Counted from the first letter of the stretch, positions 15,436 through 27,678 are shown. The stretch: 47,718 nucleotides of DNA from Candidatus Omnitrophota bacterium (GCA_023819035.1 JAMWCL010000005.1:1-47718), one strand, 5' to 3'. Numbers and translations: made by a program. The notes: generated by a model not told the origin, from the letters alone.

Positions 15436-18400
15436 ATGACAACTAATCTTAATTTTGATACCATCTCTATAAAGATCGCCTCACCTCAAGTAATAAGGTC
15501 ATGGTCTAAAGGCGAGGTAAAAAAAGCAGAGACGATAAATTACCGCACCCTTAAACCGGAAAAAGATGGTCTTTTTTGCGAAAAAATCTTTGGTCCGGTT
15601 CATGATTGGGAATGTAATTGCGGAAAGTATAAAGGGCCAAAATTTAAAGGGATTACCTGTGACCGTTGTGGTGTTACGGTAGATCATTCCTCGGTAAGAA
15701 GGGAACGCATGGGGCATATCGAACTTGCTACCCCGGTTACCCATATTTGGTTTTTTAAGGTAGTTCCAAGTAGACTCTCAGCATTGTTAGAGATGAGCTT
15801 AAGAGACCTTGAAAAGGTAATTTACTATGAAGAATATATTGTAATTGATCCGGGAAATACTCCTTTAAGAAAAAAAGAACTTCTTTCAGAAGAAAAATAT
15901 CAGGAAGCAGTAAGCAAATATGGTCAATCTTTTAAGGCTAAGATTGGTGCAGAGGCAATAAGGGATCTATTAAAAGAATTAGATTTAGATGCTTATTCTC
16001 GTAAGTTGCATCGTGATTTGGCTCGTTCAAAAGATATGTTAAGTAACCCTAAAACCTTAAAGATCTTAAAGATTGTAGAGGACTTTAAAAAATCGGGTAA
16101 TAAACCGGAATGGATGGTTTTAGAGGTACTTCCGGTTATACCACCGGACCTGAGACCTTTAGTTCCTTTGGATGGCGGTAGATTTGCTACATCTGACCTT
16201 AACGATTTATATCGCAGGGTAATAAATCGAAATAACCGTCTGAAAAAACTAATAGAATTAAATGCTCCTGAGATAATTATTCGTAATGAAAAACGTATGC
16301 TTCAAGAAGCAGTGGATGCTCTTCTAGATAATGGTAGACATGGACGAGCGGTATTGGGCTCAAATAATCGTGCCTTAAAATCACTTTCTGATATGCTTAA
16401 AGGTAAGCAAGGTCGATTTAGACAGAATCTTTTAGGTAAACGTGTGGATTATTCCGGACGTTCGGTAATTGTAGTAGGACCTGAACTTAAATTACATGAA
16501 TGCGGTCTTCCTAAACAGATGGCCTTAGAATTATTTGAGCCTTTTATCATTAAGAAGTTAAAGGAAAGGGGATTTGTTCATACTATAAAAGGCGCACGCA
16601 GAATGGTAGAACGCGGAAAGATCGAGGTTTGGGATATCTTAGATGAGGTAATTAAGGATCATCCTGTGCTTTTAAACCGCGCACCCACCTTACATCGTTT
16701 GGGGATTCAGGCGTTTCAACCTGTTTTAATCGAAGGAAAATCTATAAAGATTCACCCCTTAGTCTGTACCGCTTTTAATGCTGACTTTGATGGAGATCAA
16801 ATGGCGGTTCATGTTCCTCTTTCCTTGGAATCTCAACTTGAGGCAAAGATACTTATGCTTTCTGTTAATAATATATTTTCCCCTGCAGATGGAAGGCCAA
16901 TCGTTACCCCTACCCAGGATATTATCCTGGGTCTTTCTTATCTTACCAAGGAAAAACCCGATACAAAAGGTCAAGATATGGTTTTTGCCAATCCGGACGA
17001 GGTAAGAAGTGCTTATGATGATGGGGTGGTGGATTTACATGCAAGAATAAAATTAAGGTTAGAGAAACTTTTTGATTTTGAGGAAAAAAAAGTGATATCC
17101 AAAAGCCAAATTATTACTACCACCGTAGGAAGAGTCTTGTTTAACGAGATCCTTCCTAAGGATATGGGTTTTATAAATTTAGAATTAAATAAGCGCAATG
17201 TAGGTGATATTATTATAGATTGCTACAAACGTTTTGGACATCAAAGAACTGTTCAGTTACTTGACGATATGAAAAGAATAGGTTTTGAATATGCGACCTT
17301 AGGTGGCATCTCTATTGGTATAGATGATTTAGTAATACCTAAAAATAAAGATGAGATTTTAAAGGAAGCGCAACAGGAAGTAAGAAAGGTTGAAGAGCAA
17401 TATCGACAGGGAGTAATTACTGATAAGGAACGCCATAATAAGGTTATTGATATATGGACTCATGCTACCAATAAAGTTGAGGATTCATTATTTAAAGGTA
17501 TGGATCCTTTTAATCCTATCTTTATGATGGCGGATTCAGGAGCGCGCGGTTCCCGTGCACAGGTAAAACAACTCTCTGGGATGCGTGGACTTATGGCTAA
17601 GCCATCGGGCGAGATCATTGAAAGTCCTATAACCGCTAATTTCCGTGAGGGACTGACGGTTCTGGAATATTTTATCTCTACGCATGGGGCGCGTAAAGGT
17701 TTAGCGGATACAGCATTAAAGACTGCAGATGCAGGATATCTTACCAGGAGATTAGTAGATGTTGCCCAGGAGGTTATCGTAACAGAAGAGGACTGTGGCA
17801 CGCTTAATGGTATTACTGTGTCTGCGATTATTGAAGGCGATGAGGTAGTTGTTTCTTTAAAAGACCGTATTGTAGGTAGAGTCGCTTTAGATAATATTGT
17901 AGATATTATTACCGATGAGGTGATTGTAGAAGCAGGTACGGAGATTACTGAGGAAAAAGCAGATATGATTGAGAAATTAGGCATTGAGAGGATTCGTATT
18001 CGCTCAGTTCTGACCTGTGAGGCAGGCAGGGGGGTCTGTACAAAATGCTATGGAAGAAACCTTGCTACGGGTAGGATGGTAGAGGTAGGCGATGCGGTGG
18101 GAATAATTGCTGCGCAGAGTATTGGTGAACCAGGAACACAATTAACCATGCGGACATTCCATATCGGAGGTACTGCTTCAAGAGTTATAGAACAATCTTT
18201 CATCAGATCAAAGAATAAAGGAATAATTAAATACCATAATTTAAAAATCACACCTAAGGATAATAATTTTGTGGTTCTCAACAGAAATGGTTCTATAAGT
18301 ATAAATGATAAACAAGGTAGGGAGCTTGAACGTTATCCTGTACCTCAAGGTGCCTTAATTACCTTTAATGATGATGAAGAGATTAATAAGGGTGTTTTAT

Positions 18401-19449
18401 TTGTGCGTTGGGATCCCTATACTCAGCCCATCCTTACTGAGGTAAGTGGAAGGGTGAAATTTGAGGATATAAAAGAAGATATCACCATAAGAGAAGAGAT
18501 TAACCCGGTAACCAGGCTTACAGAACGTATCGTGGTTGAACATAAGGCAGACTACCATCCTCAGATTTTAATTTTAAATGAGAAGGAAGAGGTCTTAGGT
18601 TTTTATCCCATACCAGTAGGTGCACATATATTAGTTAAAGATGGACAAGGTGTAAATGCAGGCGACCTTTTAGCGAAGATCCCGCGTCTAATTGTTAAAA
18701 CCAGAGATATTACCGGTGGTCTTCCCCGTGTAGCAGAGTTATTTGAAGCAAGAAGACCAAAAGACCCGGCAATCATCAGTGAGATAGATGGCTTTGTAGA
18801 ATTTGGGGAGACCAAAAAAGGTCAAAGGGTGATTATTGTAAGGTCTCCTACCGGGATGCAGAGAGAGTATATTATCCCCCATGGAAAACATCCTAATGTA
18901 TATAAAGGTGATAAGGTTACCGCTGGACAACAATTAACCGATGGACCGGTAGTTTTACAGGATATACTAAGGGTCAGCGGTGATAAGGCACTCCAGGAAT
19001 ACTTGGTTAATGAAATCCAGGAGGTATATAGACTGCAGGGTGTAAGAATAAACGATAAGCATATTGAATTAATCATCCGACAGATGCTAAAAAAGGTAAG
19101 GATCGAGGATCCAGGTGACACAGAATTTCTGGCCGGGCAACAGGTAGACAAATGGGTATTTCAAAAAGAAAACTCTCGGATAATTAAAAAAGGTGGTAAA
19201 CCTGCTCAGGCAACCCCTTTACTATTAGGAATTACCAAGGCTTCCTTAAGTACTGAAAGCTTTATCTCCGCTGCCAGCTTTCAGGAGACTACACGGGTTC
19301 TTACTGACGCAGCAGCATCCGGAAAGCGAGATGAGTTATTTGGATTAAAAGAAAATGTAATTGTAGGACATCTTATTCCTGCAGGAACAGGTTTTTATGC
19401 GCATCATAATATCGAGGTAGTAAAGGTTACCCAGGAACAGAAAGGCTAA
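15436..19449 (+). CDS. rpoC: DNA-directed RNA polymerase beta' subunit
   Basis: A 1337-residue subunit. The N-terminal zinc site is Cys60, 62, 75 and 78, the catalytic loop NADFDGD lies at 448-454 with its three metal-binding Asp, and the second zinc site is Cys787, 861, 868 and 871. The trigger-loop region ([20 protein letters not shown]) and the C-terminal [15 protein letters not shown] block are intact. It completes the core enzyme with rpoB (16-base gap) and the distant rpoA in the same run of genes. Confidence 0.98.
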   Translation: MTTNLNFDTISIKIASPQVIRSWSKGEVKKAETINYRTLKPEKDGLFCEKIFGPVHDWECNCGKYKGPKFKGITCDRCGVTVDHSSVRRERMGHIELATPVTHIWFFKVVPSRLSALLEMSLRDLEKVIYYEEYIVIDPGNTPLRKKELLSEEKYQEAVSKYGQSFKAKIGAEAIRDLLKELDLDAYSRKLHRDLARSKDMLSNPKTLKILKIVEDFKKSGNKPEWMVLEVLPVIPPDLRPLVPLDGGRFATSDLNDLYRRVINRNNRLKKLIELNAPEIIIRNEKRMLQEAVDALLDNGRHGRAVLGSNNRALKSLSDMLKGKQGRFRQNLLGKRVDYSGRSVIVVGPELKLHECGLPKQMALELFEPFIIKKLKERGFVHTIKGARRMVERGKIEVWDILDEVIKDHPVLLNRAPTLHRLGIQAFQPVLIEGKSIKIHPLVCTAFNADFDGDQMAVHVPLSLESQLEAKILMLSVNNIFSPADGRPIVTPTQDIILGLSYLTKEKPDTKGQDMVFANPDEVRSAYDDGVVDLHARIKLRLEKLFDFEEKKVISKSQIITTTVGRVLFNEILPKDMGFINLELNKRNVGDIIIDCYKRFGHQRTVQLLDDMKRIGFEYATLGGISIGIDDLVIPKNKDEILKEAQQEVRKVEEQYRQGVITDKERHNKVIDIWTHATNKVEDSLFKGMDPFNPIFMMADSGARGSRAQVKQLSGMRGLMAKPSGEIIESPITANFREGLTVLEYFISTHGARKGLADTALKTADAGYLTRRLVDVAQEVIVTEEDCGTLNGITVSAIIEGDEVVVSLKDRIVGRVALDNIVDIITDEVIVEAGTEITEEKADMIEKLGIERIRIRSVLTCEAGRGVCTKCYGRNLATGRMVEVGDAVGIIAAQSIGEPGTQLTMRTFHIGGTASRVIEQSFIRSKNKGIIKYHNLKITPKDNNFVVLNRNGSISINDKQGRELERYPVPQGALITFNDDEEINKGVLFVRWDPYTQPILTEVSGRVKFEDIKEDITIREEINPVTRLTERIVVEHKADYHPQILILNEKEEVLGFYPIPVGAHILVKDGQGVNAGDLLAKIPRLIVKTRDITGGLPRVAELFEARRPKDPAIISEIDGFVEFGETKKGQRVIIVRSPTGMQREYIIPHGKHPNVYKGDKVTAGQQLTDGPVVLQDILRVSGDKALQEYLVNEIQEVYRLQGVRINDKHIELIIRQMLKKVRIEDPGDTEFLAGQQVDKWVFQKENSRIIKKGGKPAQATPLLLGITKASLSTESFISAASFQETTRVLTDAAASGKRDELFGLKENVIVGHLIPAGTGFYAHHNIEVVKVTQEQKG

Positions 19450-19452
19450 AGA

Positions 19453-19824
19453 ATGCCAACCATCGCCCAGTTAATTAGATTAGGAAGACAGGCAAAAAGG
19501 AAGAAAAGCAAGTCTCCAGCTTTAAAAGGTTGTCCCCAGAGAAGGGGCGTCTGTGTTCAGGTTCGCACGATGACCCCTAAGAAGCCAAATTCTGCCTTAA
19601 GGAAGATTGCGCGTGTGCGTTTAAGTACAGGAATCGAGGTTACTGCTTATATTCCAGGTGAAGGACATAATCTGCAGGAACATTCCATTGTATTAGTAAG
19701 GGGTGGAAGGGTAAAGGATTTACCGGGGGTAAGGTATCATATTGTAAGAGGAACCTTAGATGCAGCAGGGGTTGCCCAGCGCAGAAAATCACGCTCTAAA
19801 TACGGAGCAAAGAAACCTAAATAA
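19453..19824 (+). CDS. rpsL: 30S ribosomal protein S12 (uS12)
   Basis: A 123-residue decoding-centre protein. It contains [20 protein letters not shown], the block whose Lys is commonly altered in streptomycin resistance; Lys is present, so the wild-type residue is kept. It starts three bases after rpoC and opens the str operon, with no space for a separate promoter. Confidence 0.98.
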   Translation: MPTIAQLIRLGRQAKRKKSKSPALKGCPQRRGVCVQVRTMTPKKPNSALRKIARVRLSTGIEVTAYIPGEGHNLQEHSIVLVRGGRVKDLPGVRYHIVRGTLDAAGVAQRRKSRSKYGAKKPK

Positions 19825-19829
19825 AAAAG

Positions 19830-20300
19830 ATGAGAAGAAGAAGAGCGCCAACAAGAGAGATTTTACCCGATCCTAAATTTAACAGTAAAATAGTAGCAAA
19901 GTTTATTAATATGATAATGCTTGATGGAAAAAAAACTATCGCAGAAAAGATCGTTTACGGTGCATTTGATATAATTAAGAATCAATTAAATGAACCCGAT
20001 GTTTTAAAGGTATTTTATAAAGCTATAGATAATGTAAGACCGCGTTTAGAGTTAAAACCACGCAGGGTAGGTGGGGCTACTTATCAGGTGCCTGTGGAGG
20101 TAAAACAGGAACGCGGAACATCTATTGCATTGCGTTGGATAAGAGATTTTGCACGCGTAAAGAAAGGTAAAAGTATGCAAGAAAGGCTTGCGGAGGAGAT
20201 TATTTCTGCTTATAAAGGTGAAGGCGCCAGTGTAAAGAAAAAGGAAGATACCCATAAAATGGCTGAGGCAAATAGGGCTTTTGCTCATTTTAGATGGTAA
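19830..20300 (+). CDS. rpsG: 30S ribosomal protein S7 (uS7)
   Basis: A 156-residue primary binder of the 3' major domain of 16S rRNA. Recognised by [16 protein letters not shown] at the start, the block [20 protein letters not shown] and the ending [16 protein letters not shown]-like [14 protein letters not shown]. Length is the family norm. It follows rpsL by five bases and precedes fusA. Confidence 0.97.
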   Translation: MRRRRAPTREILPDPKFNSKIVAKFINMIMLDGKKTIAEKIVYGAFDIIKNQLNEPDVLKVFYKAIDNVRPRLELKPRRVGGATYQVPVEVKQERGTSIALRWIRDFARVKKGKSMQERLAEEIISAYKGEGASVKKKEDTHKMAEANRAFAHFRW

Positions 20301-20305
20301 TATAG

Positions 20306-22408
20306 ATGAGAAGAGTTGCTTTAGAAAAATTAAGAAACATTGGCTTAATCGCACATATTGATGCAGGCAAAACCACTACTACCGAAAGGATGCTTTTTTA
20401 TACTGGAAAGACTTACAAGATTGGTGAAGTAGATGAGGGCACCGCAACTATGGATTGGATGATTCAGGAACAAGAAAGGGGCATTACAATTACTGCTGCC
20501 TGTACAAGTTGTATGTGGAATGGTTTTCAGATAAATATAATCGATACCCCCGGACATGTAGATTTTACCGTAGAGGTAGAAAGGTCGCTGAAGGTTTTAG
20601 ATGGGGTAGTAGTTATTTTCTGTGGTGTGGGAGGGGTTGAGTCGCAATCAGAGACAGTTTGGCGCCAAGCAGACCGGTATAATGTACCAAGGATTGCTTT
20701 TGTGAATAAGATGGATAGGGTAGGTAGTGATTTTTTAGGTGTGCTTCAACAAATACATGATAAGTTAGGTACCAATGCCTATGCAATACAATTACCTTAT
20801 GGCCGAGACGAAAATTTTAATGGTGTAATTGACTTGATTACACAAAAATTAATTATTTATCAGGATGAGCTTGGCAGGGAGTTTATAATTAAAGATGTTC
20901 CTTTAGAAATATCAGCGGATTTAAAGAAGCATCGGGAAAAACTTTTGGAAAGATTAGCCGAGGTTGACGAAAGGATAATGGATAGATTTATTCAAGGACA
21001 GGAGATTGGTTCGCAAGATATAAAAGATGCCATCCGGAAGGCTACGATAAAGAATAAATTTGTTCCTGTTTTATGCGGAGCAGCTTTAAGGAATAAAGGA
21101 ATACAGATGCTTCTTGACGCAATCTGCGATTATCTTCCTTCGCCTTTAGATCTACCTCCAATAAAAGGAACTAATCCTAAGACACAGGAATTTGAGGAGA
21201 TAATCGCCTCCGATGAAGCACCCTTCTGTGCTTTGTGTTTTAAGGTAGCTACCGACCCATATGTAGGAAAATTAAATTATATTAGAGTTTATGCGGGTAC
21301 CTTAAGAACAGGAGAGATGGTTTACAATGCAACCAGGAGAGAAAAGGAAAAAATAACTAAATTGGTAAGAATGCATGCTAATCGCCAGGAACTTATCGAA
21401 GAGGTCTTAACGGGTGATATCGTTGCCTGTGTAGGGTTAAAGGAGACCAAGACAGGAGATACACTTTGTACGGAAGATAATCCTATTCTAGTTGAATCCA
21501 TGCGTTTTCCTGAGCCGGTAATCCAGCAAGCAGTGGAACCAAAAACAAAAAAAGACCAGGAAAGGTTAAGTTTTGCTTTGCATAAGTTAGAAGAGGAGGA
21601 TCCTTCTTTTCGCGTAAAATATAATCCTGAAACAGGAGATACTATTATTGCGGGAATGGGACAGTTACATTTAGAGATTGCCATTGACCGTATCTTAAGA
21701 GAGTTCAATGTGGAGGCAAGGGTAGGTCTTCCCCAGGTAGCTTATCGTGAAACAATTACTAAAAAGGTAATCTCTACAGGAAAATTTATTCAGCAGACAG
21801 GCGGTAAGGGACAATACGGTCATGTAGTCTTGGAGATGGAACCACAGGATATGCCGGGAAGGGGTAATACCTTTACAGAGAAAATAAAAAGTACAGCCAT
21901 ACCCAAGGAATTTATCCCGGCAATTAAAGAAGGGGTTATGAATTCAGCAAAAAGTGGATGTTTAGCAGGTTATCCTGTAACCGATGTAAAGGTCACCTTA
22001 ATTGATGGTTCTTATCATGAAGTTGATTCATCCGAGATGGCTTTTCAGATGGCTGCTGCTATAGCTTTTCATGACGGCCTTAAGAAAGCAAAACCGATAC
22101 TTTTAGAACCAATAATGGATATGGAGATAGTAGTTCCGGAGGAATTTATGGGTGCAATAATTGGTGATCTAAATTCCCGTCGGGCAAAGATTATCTCCTT
22201 ATCAACCAGAGCAAACCTTAGGGTAATCAGAGCTTATGTACCGCTTGCAGAAGTATTTAATTATGCTACAATATCCCGCTCCTTAACCCAAGGGCGCGCA
22301 TCCTATACAATGGAGCCCTCATTTTATGCTGAGGTGCCTTCACATATAGCAGAAAGAATCATCCTGGGTTTTACTACCATGAATTTGAAAGGTGGTTATA
22401 GGACTTAA
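20306..22408 (+). CDS. fusA: Elongation factor G
   Basis: A 700-residue translational GTPase that drives translocation. G1 is [15 protein letters not shown], switch I contains ERGITITAA with the invariant Thr, G3 is DTPGHVDF, and G4 is NKMD. Domains II to V follow, including the domain IV sequence [14 protein letters not shown] and a C-terminal [16 protein letters not shown]. No sign that this is the recycling-only paralogue. It sits in the usual place between S7 and EF-Tu. Confidence 0.97.
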   Translation: MRRVALEKLRNIGLIAHIDAGKTTTTERMLFYTGKTYKIGEVDEGTATMDWMIQEQERGITITAACTSCMWNGFQINIIDTPGHVDFTVEVERSLKVLDGVVVIFCGVGGVESQSETVWRQADRYNVPRIAFVNKMDRVGSDFLGVLQQIHDKLGTNAYAIQLPYGRDENFNGVIDLITQKLIIYQDELGREFIIKDVPLEISADLKKHREKLLERLAEVDERIMDRFIQGQEIGSQDIKDAIRKATIKNKFVPVLCGAALRNKGIQMLLDAICDYLPSPLDLPPIKGTNPKTQEFEEIIASDEAPFCALCFKVATDPYVGKLNYIRVYAGTLRTGEMVYNATRREKEKITKLVRMHANRQELIEEVLTGDIVACVGLKETKTGDTLCTEDNPILVESMRFPEPVIQQAVEPKTKKDQERLSFALHKLEEEDPSFRVKYNPETGDTIIAGMGQLHLEIAIDRILREFNVEARVGLPQVAYRETITKKVISTGKFIQQTGGKGQYGHVVLEMEPQDMPGRGNTFTEKIKSTAIPKEFIPAIKEGVMNSAKSGCLAGYPVTDVKVTLIDGSYHEVDSSEMAFQMAAAIAFHDGLKKAKPILLEPIMDMEIVVPEEFMGAIIGDLNSRRAKIISLSTRANLRVIRAYVPLAEVFNYATISRSLTQGRASYTMEPSFYAEVPSHIAERIILGFTTMNLKGGYRT

Positions 22409-22423
22409 CAAGGAGGTGTTTAA

Positions 22424-23638
22424 ATGGCTAAGGAGAAATTTGTAAGAAGTAAACCTCATGTGAATATTGGAACCATTGGTCATATTGATCACGGTAAAAC
22501 TCTGCTGACCTCTGTAATTACCTATGTATTGGCAAAATTAGGTAAGGCGCAACCGCGTGCATATGCAGATATTGCCAAAGGAGGAGCAGTAAGGGATGAA
22601 TCAAAGATTTTAACCATATCGGTTGCTCATGTAGAGTATGAAACAGATAATCGTCACTATGCCCATATAGATTGTCCGGGACATGCCGATTATATCAAAA
22701 ATATGATCACTGGTGCTGCACAAATGGATGGAGCCATCTTAGTAGTTTCAGCTGCGGACGGTCCTATGCCCCAGACCCGCGAACATATACTTTTGGCGCG
22801 TCAGGTTAATGTTCCCGCAATGGTAGTGTTCTTAAATAAGATAGATGTGGTTACTGACAAGGAGCTCATTGATCTGGTAGAGATGGAGGTAAGAGAACTC
22901 CTTACTAAATATGGCTTTCCTGGAGATAAGATTCCAGTGATAAAAGGAAGTGCGTTGAAGGCAATGCAGGCATTACAAGCAGGTGCCGGTCCTGACCATC
23001 CTGATTGTAAGCCTATCTTAGATTTAATGAAGGCAGTGGATGAATATATACCTATACCTGTAAGAGAGGTGGATAAACCCTTCTTAATGGCAGTAGAAGA
23101 TGTTTTTAGTATCGAAGGTAGAGGAACCGTGGGCACAGGAAGGATTGAACGCGGAAGGGTAAAGTTAAATGATGAGGTAGAGATAGTGGGTTTAAGACAA
23201 GAGGTAAAAAAGACGGTTGTTACAGGTATAGAGATGTTTAGAAAAACATTAGATGAAGGTCAGGCAGGTGATAACGTAGGTTTGCTTTTAAGAGGGGTGG
23301 AGAAGGATGAATTAGAAAGAGGTATGGTTATCGCCGCTCCTAAGAGTATTACACCACATACCAAATTTAAAGCCCAGGTTTATGTTCTGACCAAGGAAGA
23401 GGGAGGAAGACATACACCATTCTTTAGCGGTTATCGACCACAATTTTATTTTCGTACCACCGATGTCACGGGAACGGTTAAGCTTCCTGAAGGTGTAGAG
23501 ATGGTTATGCCGGGCGACAATGTTAACTTAGAGGTAGAATTAATCGTACCTATTGCTATGGAAAGGGAATCACGCTTTGCCATCCGCGAAGGCGGTCATA
23601 CGGTAGGTGCGGGTGTAGTTACAGAGGTTATTGCTTAA
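22424..23638 (+). CDS. tuf: Elongation factor Tu with atypical switch I
   Basis: A 404-residue GTPase carrying aminoacyl-tRNA to the ribosome. G1 is GHIDHGKT at 19-26, G3 DCPGH at 83-87, G4 NKID at 138-141 and G5 GSALK at 175-179. Instead of the usual acidic-PEE-RARGITI segment, residues 50-66 read [17 protein letters not shown]. The key Thr (Thr64) is kept but the Arg-Gly before it is not. I recall similar variants in Planctomycetes and related groups. Domains II and III look complete (VGTGRIERG and [10 protein letters not shown]). GGAGG upstream gives a strong start. It stands in the standard str position, so it is probably the working EF-Tu. Confidence 0.95.
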   Translation: MAKEKFVRSKPHVNIGTIGHIDHGKTLLTSVITYVLAKLGKAQPRAYADIAKGGAVRDESKILTISVAHVEYETDNRHYAHIDCPGHADYIKNMITGAAQMDGAILVVSAADGPMPQTREHILLARQVNVPAMVVFLNKIDVVTDKELIDLVEMEVRELLTKYGFPGDKIPVIKGSALKAMQALQAGAGPDHPDCKPILDLMKAVDEYIPIPVREVDKPFLMAVEDVFSIEGRGTVGTGRIERGRVKLNDEVEIVGLRQEVKKTVVTGIEMFRKTLDEGQAGDNVGLLLRGVEKDELERGMVIAAPKSITPHTKFKAQVYVLTKEEGGRHTPFFSGYRPQFYFRTTDVTGTVKLPEGVEMVMPGDNVNLEVELIVPIAMERESRFAIREGGHTVGAGVVTEVIA

Positions 23639-23643
23639 TTTCA

Positions 23644-23949
23644 ATGCAAACACAAAAGATTCGAATAAAACTAAAGGCCTACGATCACCGTCTATTAGAT
23701 CAAGCGGTAAAGGAGATTGTGGAGACGGTAAGGCGTACTGGTGCCAGGTTATGCGGACCGATACCCTTACCCACGAAAAGAGAAATCTATACGGTATTAC
23801 GATCTCCGGTGATTGATAAGAAATCACGCGAGCAGTTTGAGTTATCTACGCACAAAAGGCTTATTGATATATTTGAACCAACTTCTAAAACGATTGATGC
23901 TTTAAGAAAATTAAATCTTTCTGCAGGGGTAGATGTGGAGATAAAGTAA
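23644..23949 (+). CDS. rpsJ: 30S ribosomal protein S10 (uS10)
   Basis: A 101-residue head protein of the small subunit that is also NusE in antitermination. Typical blocks: [11 protein letters not shown]-like [33 protein letters not shown] and STHKRLIDI. It begins six bases after tuf and opens the S10 operon. There is no intergenic leader for the L4-mediated control known from E. coli. Confidence 0.97.
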   Translation: MQTQKIRIKLKAYDHRLLDQAVKEIVETVRRTGARLCGPIPLPTKREIYTVLRSPVIDKKSREQFELSTHKRLIDIFEPTSKTIDALRKLNLSAGVDVEIK

Positions 23950-23950
23950 G

Positions 23951-24559
23951 ATGTCTGGGATATTAGGTAAAAAGTTAGCAATGACGCAGGTCTTTGATGA
24001 TAAAGGACAACTTGTAGGGGTAACTGTGATTGAAGCAGGACCCTGTCCAGTCTTAGCGGTAAAGGAGAAATCTATTCAGTTAGGATTTGATTTGCTACCC
24101 GAGAAAAAACTTAAGAAGCCCCAGTTAGGATATTTTAAAAAACTAAATATTGCTCCGCGTAAGATGATTGCTGAGGTCACGAAGAACCCCTCTTCTGATT
24201 ATAAGGTAGGAATGGAGGTGAAGGTTGATATATTCAAACCGGGAGATTTTGTAGATGTTACGGGGGTCTCTATAGGTAAGGGATTCCAGGGAGGAATGAA
24301 ACGCTGGGGTTGGAGCGGAGGGCCTGCTTCCCATGGTTCCATGTCTCACCGTCGGATTGGTTCACTTGGTTCAAGTACTACACCCGGGAGGGTTTGGAAG
24401 GGACATCATTTACCAGGGCATATGGGCAATCAGCGGGTTACTGTGCAGAATCTAAAAGTAATAAAAGTAGATTTAGAGAATAATCTATTGGTGGTAAAGG
24501 GTGCTGTCCCGGGCCATAAAAATAGTTATTTAATAATTAAAAAGGCTAAGAAGAAGTAA
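23951..24559 (+). CDS. rplC: 50S ribosomal protein L3 (uL3)
   Basis: A 202-residue early assembly protein near the peptidyl-transferase centre. It begins MSGILGKKLAMTQVF and holds the loop block GKGFQGGMKRWGWSGGPASHG and GSLGSSTTPGRVWKGHHLPGH. The central loop residues are conserved. It lies one base after rpsJ. Confidence 0.97.
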   Translation: MSGILGKKLAMTQVFDDKGQLVGVTVIEAGPCPVLAVKEKSIQLGFDLLPEKKLKKPQLGYFKKLNIAPRKMIAEVTKNPSSDYKVGMEVKVDIFKPGDFVDVTGVSIGKGFQGGMKRWGWSGGPASHGSMSHRRIGSLGSSTTPGRVWKGHHLPGHMGNQRVTVQNLKVIKVDLENNLLVVKGAVPGHKNSYLIIKKAKKK

Positions 24560-24560
24560 G

Positions 24561-25214
24561 ATGAAGGGAATTACTTTACCTATCTATAATACTGAAGGTA
24601 AACAGGTAGAAGAGATAAAACTTGATCCTGAGGTATTTGACGGCACCGTTAATACCAATGCTATCTATCAAGCATTAGTTGCTTATCGGGCGAATCAAAG
24701 AAGGGGGCTTGCCTCAACTAAGACACGGGGTGAGGTTTCGGGTGGAGGAAGAAAACCTTGGAGACAAAAGGGAACGGGACGGGCAAGGGTAGGTTCTATA
24801 CGCTCTCCTTTATGGAGACATGGAGGAGTAATCTTTGGTCCTCACCCAAGAGATTTTTCTTACAATATACCTAATAGAATAAAAAAATTGGCTTTAAAAT
24901 CAACCCTTAATGCAAAGCTTAACGAAAACAATCTGGTTGTCTTAGATGAATTGAAATTAAGTAATTATAAGACAAAACAGGCTTTAAGGATATTTAGGAA
25001 TTTAAATATAAATCAAAAGAAAAAAAATAAATTTTATCGAACCCTTCTTTTATTAGATGAAATCAATGAGAATTTTAAAAAAGCTATTCGCAATTTAGAT
25101 TTTTTAAGTTTTAATTTAGCTAAAAATACCCATGTGTATGAGGTGCTTTATAATAAAAAATTAATTGTTACAAAAAACGCTCTTAAGCAATTAACCGAAA
25201 GACTTAAAAAATGA
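24561..25214 (+). CDS. rplD: 50S ribosomal protein L4 (uL4)
   Basis: A 217-residue protein whose extended loop lines the peptide exit tunnel. The loop sequence TRGEVSGGGRKPWRQKGTGR followed by ARVGSIRSPLWRHGG is clear. The C-terminal half is rich in Lys and Asn and more divergent. Its stop overlaps the rplW start as ATGA. Confidence 0.96.
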   Translation: MKGITLPIYNTEGKQVEEIKLDPEVFDGTVNTNAIYQALVAYRANQRRGLASTKTRGEVSGGGRKPWRQKGTGRARVGSIRSPLWRHGGVIFGPHPRDFSYNIPNRIKKLALKSTLNAKLNENNLVVLDELKLSNYKTKQALRIFRNLNINQKKKNKFYRTLLLLDEINENFKKAIRNLDFLSFNLAKNTHVYEVLYNKKLIVTKNALKQLTERLKK

Positions 25215-25495
25215 CAAAATCCCCTTATGAGGTAATTAAATCTATAATTAGAACAGAAAAGTCCACTAAATACTATGAACCAGAAGGAAGGTATCTCTTC
25301 TTTGTGGATAAGTCATGTAATAAACTTCAAATTAAAGAAGCGGTAGAAAAGATATATAAGGTAAAGGTAAAGGATGTAAATACCTTTATAAGTAAAGGTA
25401 AGTTAAAAAGGGTAAGATACCAAGTGGGTAGAACCCCTGAGGTTAAAAAAGCAGTGGTAACCTTAAAAGAAGGCCAAAAAATCGAGCTAAAATAA
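25211..25495 (+). CDS. rplW: 50S ribosomal protein L23 (uL23)
   Basis: A 94-residue protein at the exit tunnel mouth, the docking point for trigger factor and signal recognition particle. Blocks: [16 protein letters not shown] and [24 protein letters not shown] (split here as family strands). Starts within the ATGA overlap of rplD. Confidence 0.95.
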   Translation: MTKSPYEVIKSIIRTEKSTKYYEPEGRYLFFVDKSCNKLQIKEAVEKIYKVKVKDVNTFISKGKLKRVRYQVGRTPEVKKAVVTLKEGQKIELK

Positions 25496-25496
25496 A

Positions 25497-26330
25497 ATGG
25501 GGATAAAGAAATTTAAACCTACAACTCATTCACGGCGTTGGATGACCGGTTCAGATTTTTCCGAGATCACCAAGACAGAACCAACCAAGTCGCTTACCAT
25601 TCCTTTAAAGAAAACCGGCGGTAGAAATAATATGGGTAGGATTACGGTCAGGCATCGAGGCGGTGGGCATAAAAGAATGTTACGGATCATTGATTTTAAA
25701 CGAGATTTATTTGAGGTTCCGGCAAAGGTGCTTTCTATCGAATACGACCCTAACCGTAGTGCCCGCATTGCCTTACTGGAATATCCTAATAAAGAAAAAA
25801 GATATATTATTGCTCCTGAAGGCTTGAAGCCAAATGATATACTCATCTCATCTAATCAAAAAGATACTGAGATAAAAATAGGCAATTGTCTTCCTTTAAG
25901 ATTTATCCCTCCTGGAATATTTATCCATAATATAGAATTAATTAAAGGTAGGGGGGGTCAGATTGTGCGCAGCGCAGGTACATATGCACAAATTATGGCT
26001 AAGGATGAAAAATTTGCTCATGTAAGACTGCCTTCAGGAGAGATAAGACTCATAGATTTGGATTGTCATGCTACTATCGGTCAAGTCAGTAATATTGAAC
26101 ATGAGGTAATAAGCTTAGGTAAAGCGGGAAGAAGCAGATGGTTAGGTATTAGACCTACGGTAAGGGGCTTGGCGATGAATCCGGTGGATCATCCTCATGG
26201 AGGTGGAGAAGGGAAGTCGGGGCAAGGTAATCCCCATCCTGTTTCGCCCTGGGGTATACCTACCAAAGGCTTTAAGACCCGCAAAAAAGGTAAGTATTCG
26301 GATAAATTTATTCTTAAAAGAAGAAAATAA
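25497..26330 (+). CDS. rplB: 50S ribosomal protein L2 (uL2)
   Basis: A 277-residue protein needed for subunit joining and peptidyl transfer. It has the [20 protein letters not shown]-terminal block and the C-terminal [20 protein letters not shown] with the conserved His in the HPHGGGEG segment. Length is typical. Confidence 0.98.
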   Translation: MGIKKFKPTTHSRRWMTGSDFSEITKTEPTKSLTIPLKKTGGRNNMGRITVRHRGGGHKRMLRIIDFKRDLFEVPAKVLSIEYDPNRSARIALLEYPNKEKRYIIAPEGLKPNDILISSNQKDTEIKIGNCLPLRFIPPGIFIHNIELIKGRGGQIVRSAGTYAQIMAKDEKFAHVRLPSGEIRLIDLDCHATIGQVSNIEHEVISLGKAGRSRWLGIRPTVRGLAMNPVDHPHGGGEGKSGQGNPHPVSPWGIPTKGFKTRKKGKYSDKFILKRRK

Positions 26331-26339
26331 AGGAAAAAT

Positions 26340-26627
26340 ATGGCACGTTCATTAAAAAAAGGTCCTTATGTAGATGAGAAATTATTAGAGAAGGTAAGAA
26401 AAGCAAAAGAGACGGGAAGCAGACAGGCAATAAAGACTTGGTCTAGAAGGTCAACAATTATCCCTGAGTTTGTAGGTTTAACCTTTGCGGTCTATGATGG
26501 GAGAAAGCATCTACCTATTTTTATTACGGAAAATATGGTTGGGCATAAATTAGGTGAATTTGCTCCTACAAGAATATTTAAAAAGCACGGTGGTGTAAAA
26601 GCAAAGAAGGCCTTAGAAAAAACTTAA
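26340..26627 (+). CDS. rpsS: 30S ribosomal protein S19 (uS19)
   Basis: A 95-residue head protein that contacts S13. Start [16 protein letters not shown] and the blocks [14 protein letters not shown] and [14 protein letters not shown] are standard. A GGAAAA stretch precedes its ATG. Confidence 0.97.
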   Translation: MARSLKKGPYVDEKLLEKVRKAKETGSRQAIKTWSRRSTIIPEFVGLTFAVYDGRKHLPIFITENMVGHKLGEFAPTRIFKKHGGVKAKKALEKT

Positions 26628-26642
26628 AAATTAAATAAAATT

Positions 26643-26978
26643 ATGATTGCAAAAGCAGAATTAAGATTTATAAGAATATCTCCCACAAAGGTAAATCAGG
26701 TCTTAGAACTTATTCGTTATAAAGATATTCATGAAGCAGAGGGGATACTTTATAATTTAAATAAACGTCCTAAAGAATATCTGATAAAACTTTTAAAGCA
26801 GGCGGTAACTAATGCTAAAAATAAAGGCTTCAATCCTGAGCAGTTATATATCTCTAAGATAATCTGTAATAAAGGCCCCATTTGGAAAAGATATAGGGCA
26901 GCTGCATTTGGTAGAGCGGTACCTATAAGAAGAAGGACATCGCATATTAAAATAGAATTAGATCTTAAAAGTACATAA
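26643..26978 (+). CDS. rplV: 50S ribosomal protein L22 (uL22)
   Basis: A 111-residue exit-tunnel protein. Recognised by AELRFIRISPTKVNQVLELIR at the start and the tunnel loop near RYRAAAFGRAVPIRRRTSHI. Length is normal and order S19-L22-S3 is universal. Confidence 0.95.
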   Translation: MIAKAELRFIRISPTKVNQVLELIRYKDIHEAEGILYNLNKRPKEYLIKLLKQAVTNAKNKGFNPEQLYISKIICNKGPIWKRYRAAAFGRAVPIRRRTSHIKIELDLKST

Positions 26979-26988
26979 GGAAACAGAC

Positions 26989-27657
26989 ATGGGTCAAAAA
27001 GTTCATCCTTTTTTATTACGGGTTGGTTTTATAAGAGACTGGGAGAGCAAGTGGTTCGCTCCTAAAAAGAATTATAGCCAATTTATTGAAGAGGACTATA
27101 GGATAAGAAAACTTATCAAGGATAGATATAAACAAGCAGGTATCTCTAAGATTATAATTGAAAGGTTAGCGCAAAAGGTAATAATCCGCATTTTAACTGC
27201 CCGGCCGGGTATAGTTATTGGCCGCCATGGAGCAGATATTGAGCGTTTAAGGGAAGATATTAATAATATGATTAAAAAAGAGGTCTCTATTGACATAGAA
27301 GAAGTAAAAAACCCTGCCTTAGATGCACAGCTAGTGGCAGAAAATATTGCTTTACAGTTAGAAAAGAGGGTAGCTTTCCGAAAAGCAGTAAAGCGGGCAA
27401 TCGAACAATCAATGAGTGCAGGAGCAATGGGGATAAAGATAAGCTGTGCGGGAAGATTGGGAGGCGCAGAGATGGCCCGTACAGAAACCTATAAGGAAGG
27501 TAAGATTCCTTTAGCTACCTTACGCGCAGATATTGATTATGGATTTACTGAGGCCCTTGCCACTTATGGGTTAATTGGGGTTAAGGTCTGGATTTATAAA
27601 GGCGATGTTTTTACTAAAAAAGGTCTTCAAGAAACAGAAACGCTCGCTTCTGGTTAA
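26989..27657 (+). CDS. rpsC: 30S ribosomal protein S3 (uS3)
   Basis: A 222-residue protein at the mRNA entry channel. It starts MGQKVHPFLLRVGFIRDWES, has a KH domain with GIVIGRHGADIERL, and the C-terminal domain with GAMGIKISCAGRLGGAEMAR. It lacks a long C-terminal tail. Confidence 0.97.
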   Translation: MGQKVHPFLLRVGFIRDWESKWFAPKKNYSQFIEEDYRIRKLIKDRYKQAGISKIIIERLAQKVIIRILTARPGIVIGRHGADIERLREDINNMIKKEVSIDIEEVKNPALDAQLVAENIALQLEKRVAFRKAVKRAIEQSMSAGAMGIKISCAGRLGGAEMARTETYKEGKIPLATLRADIDYGFTEALATYGLIGVKVWIYKGDVFTKKGLQETETLASG

Positions 27658-27678
27658 TTATTTAAAGGGATCTTAAAT

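Noticed and set aside
17460-17984. 174-residue reading frame on the minus strand inside rpoC
   Set aside because: It mirrors the codon pattern of rpoC, is rich in Ser, Ile and Pro as antisense frames usually are, and has no recognisable motif.
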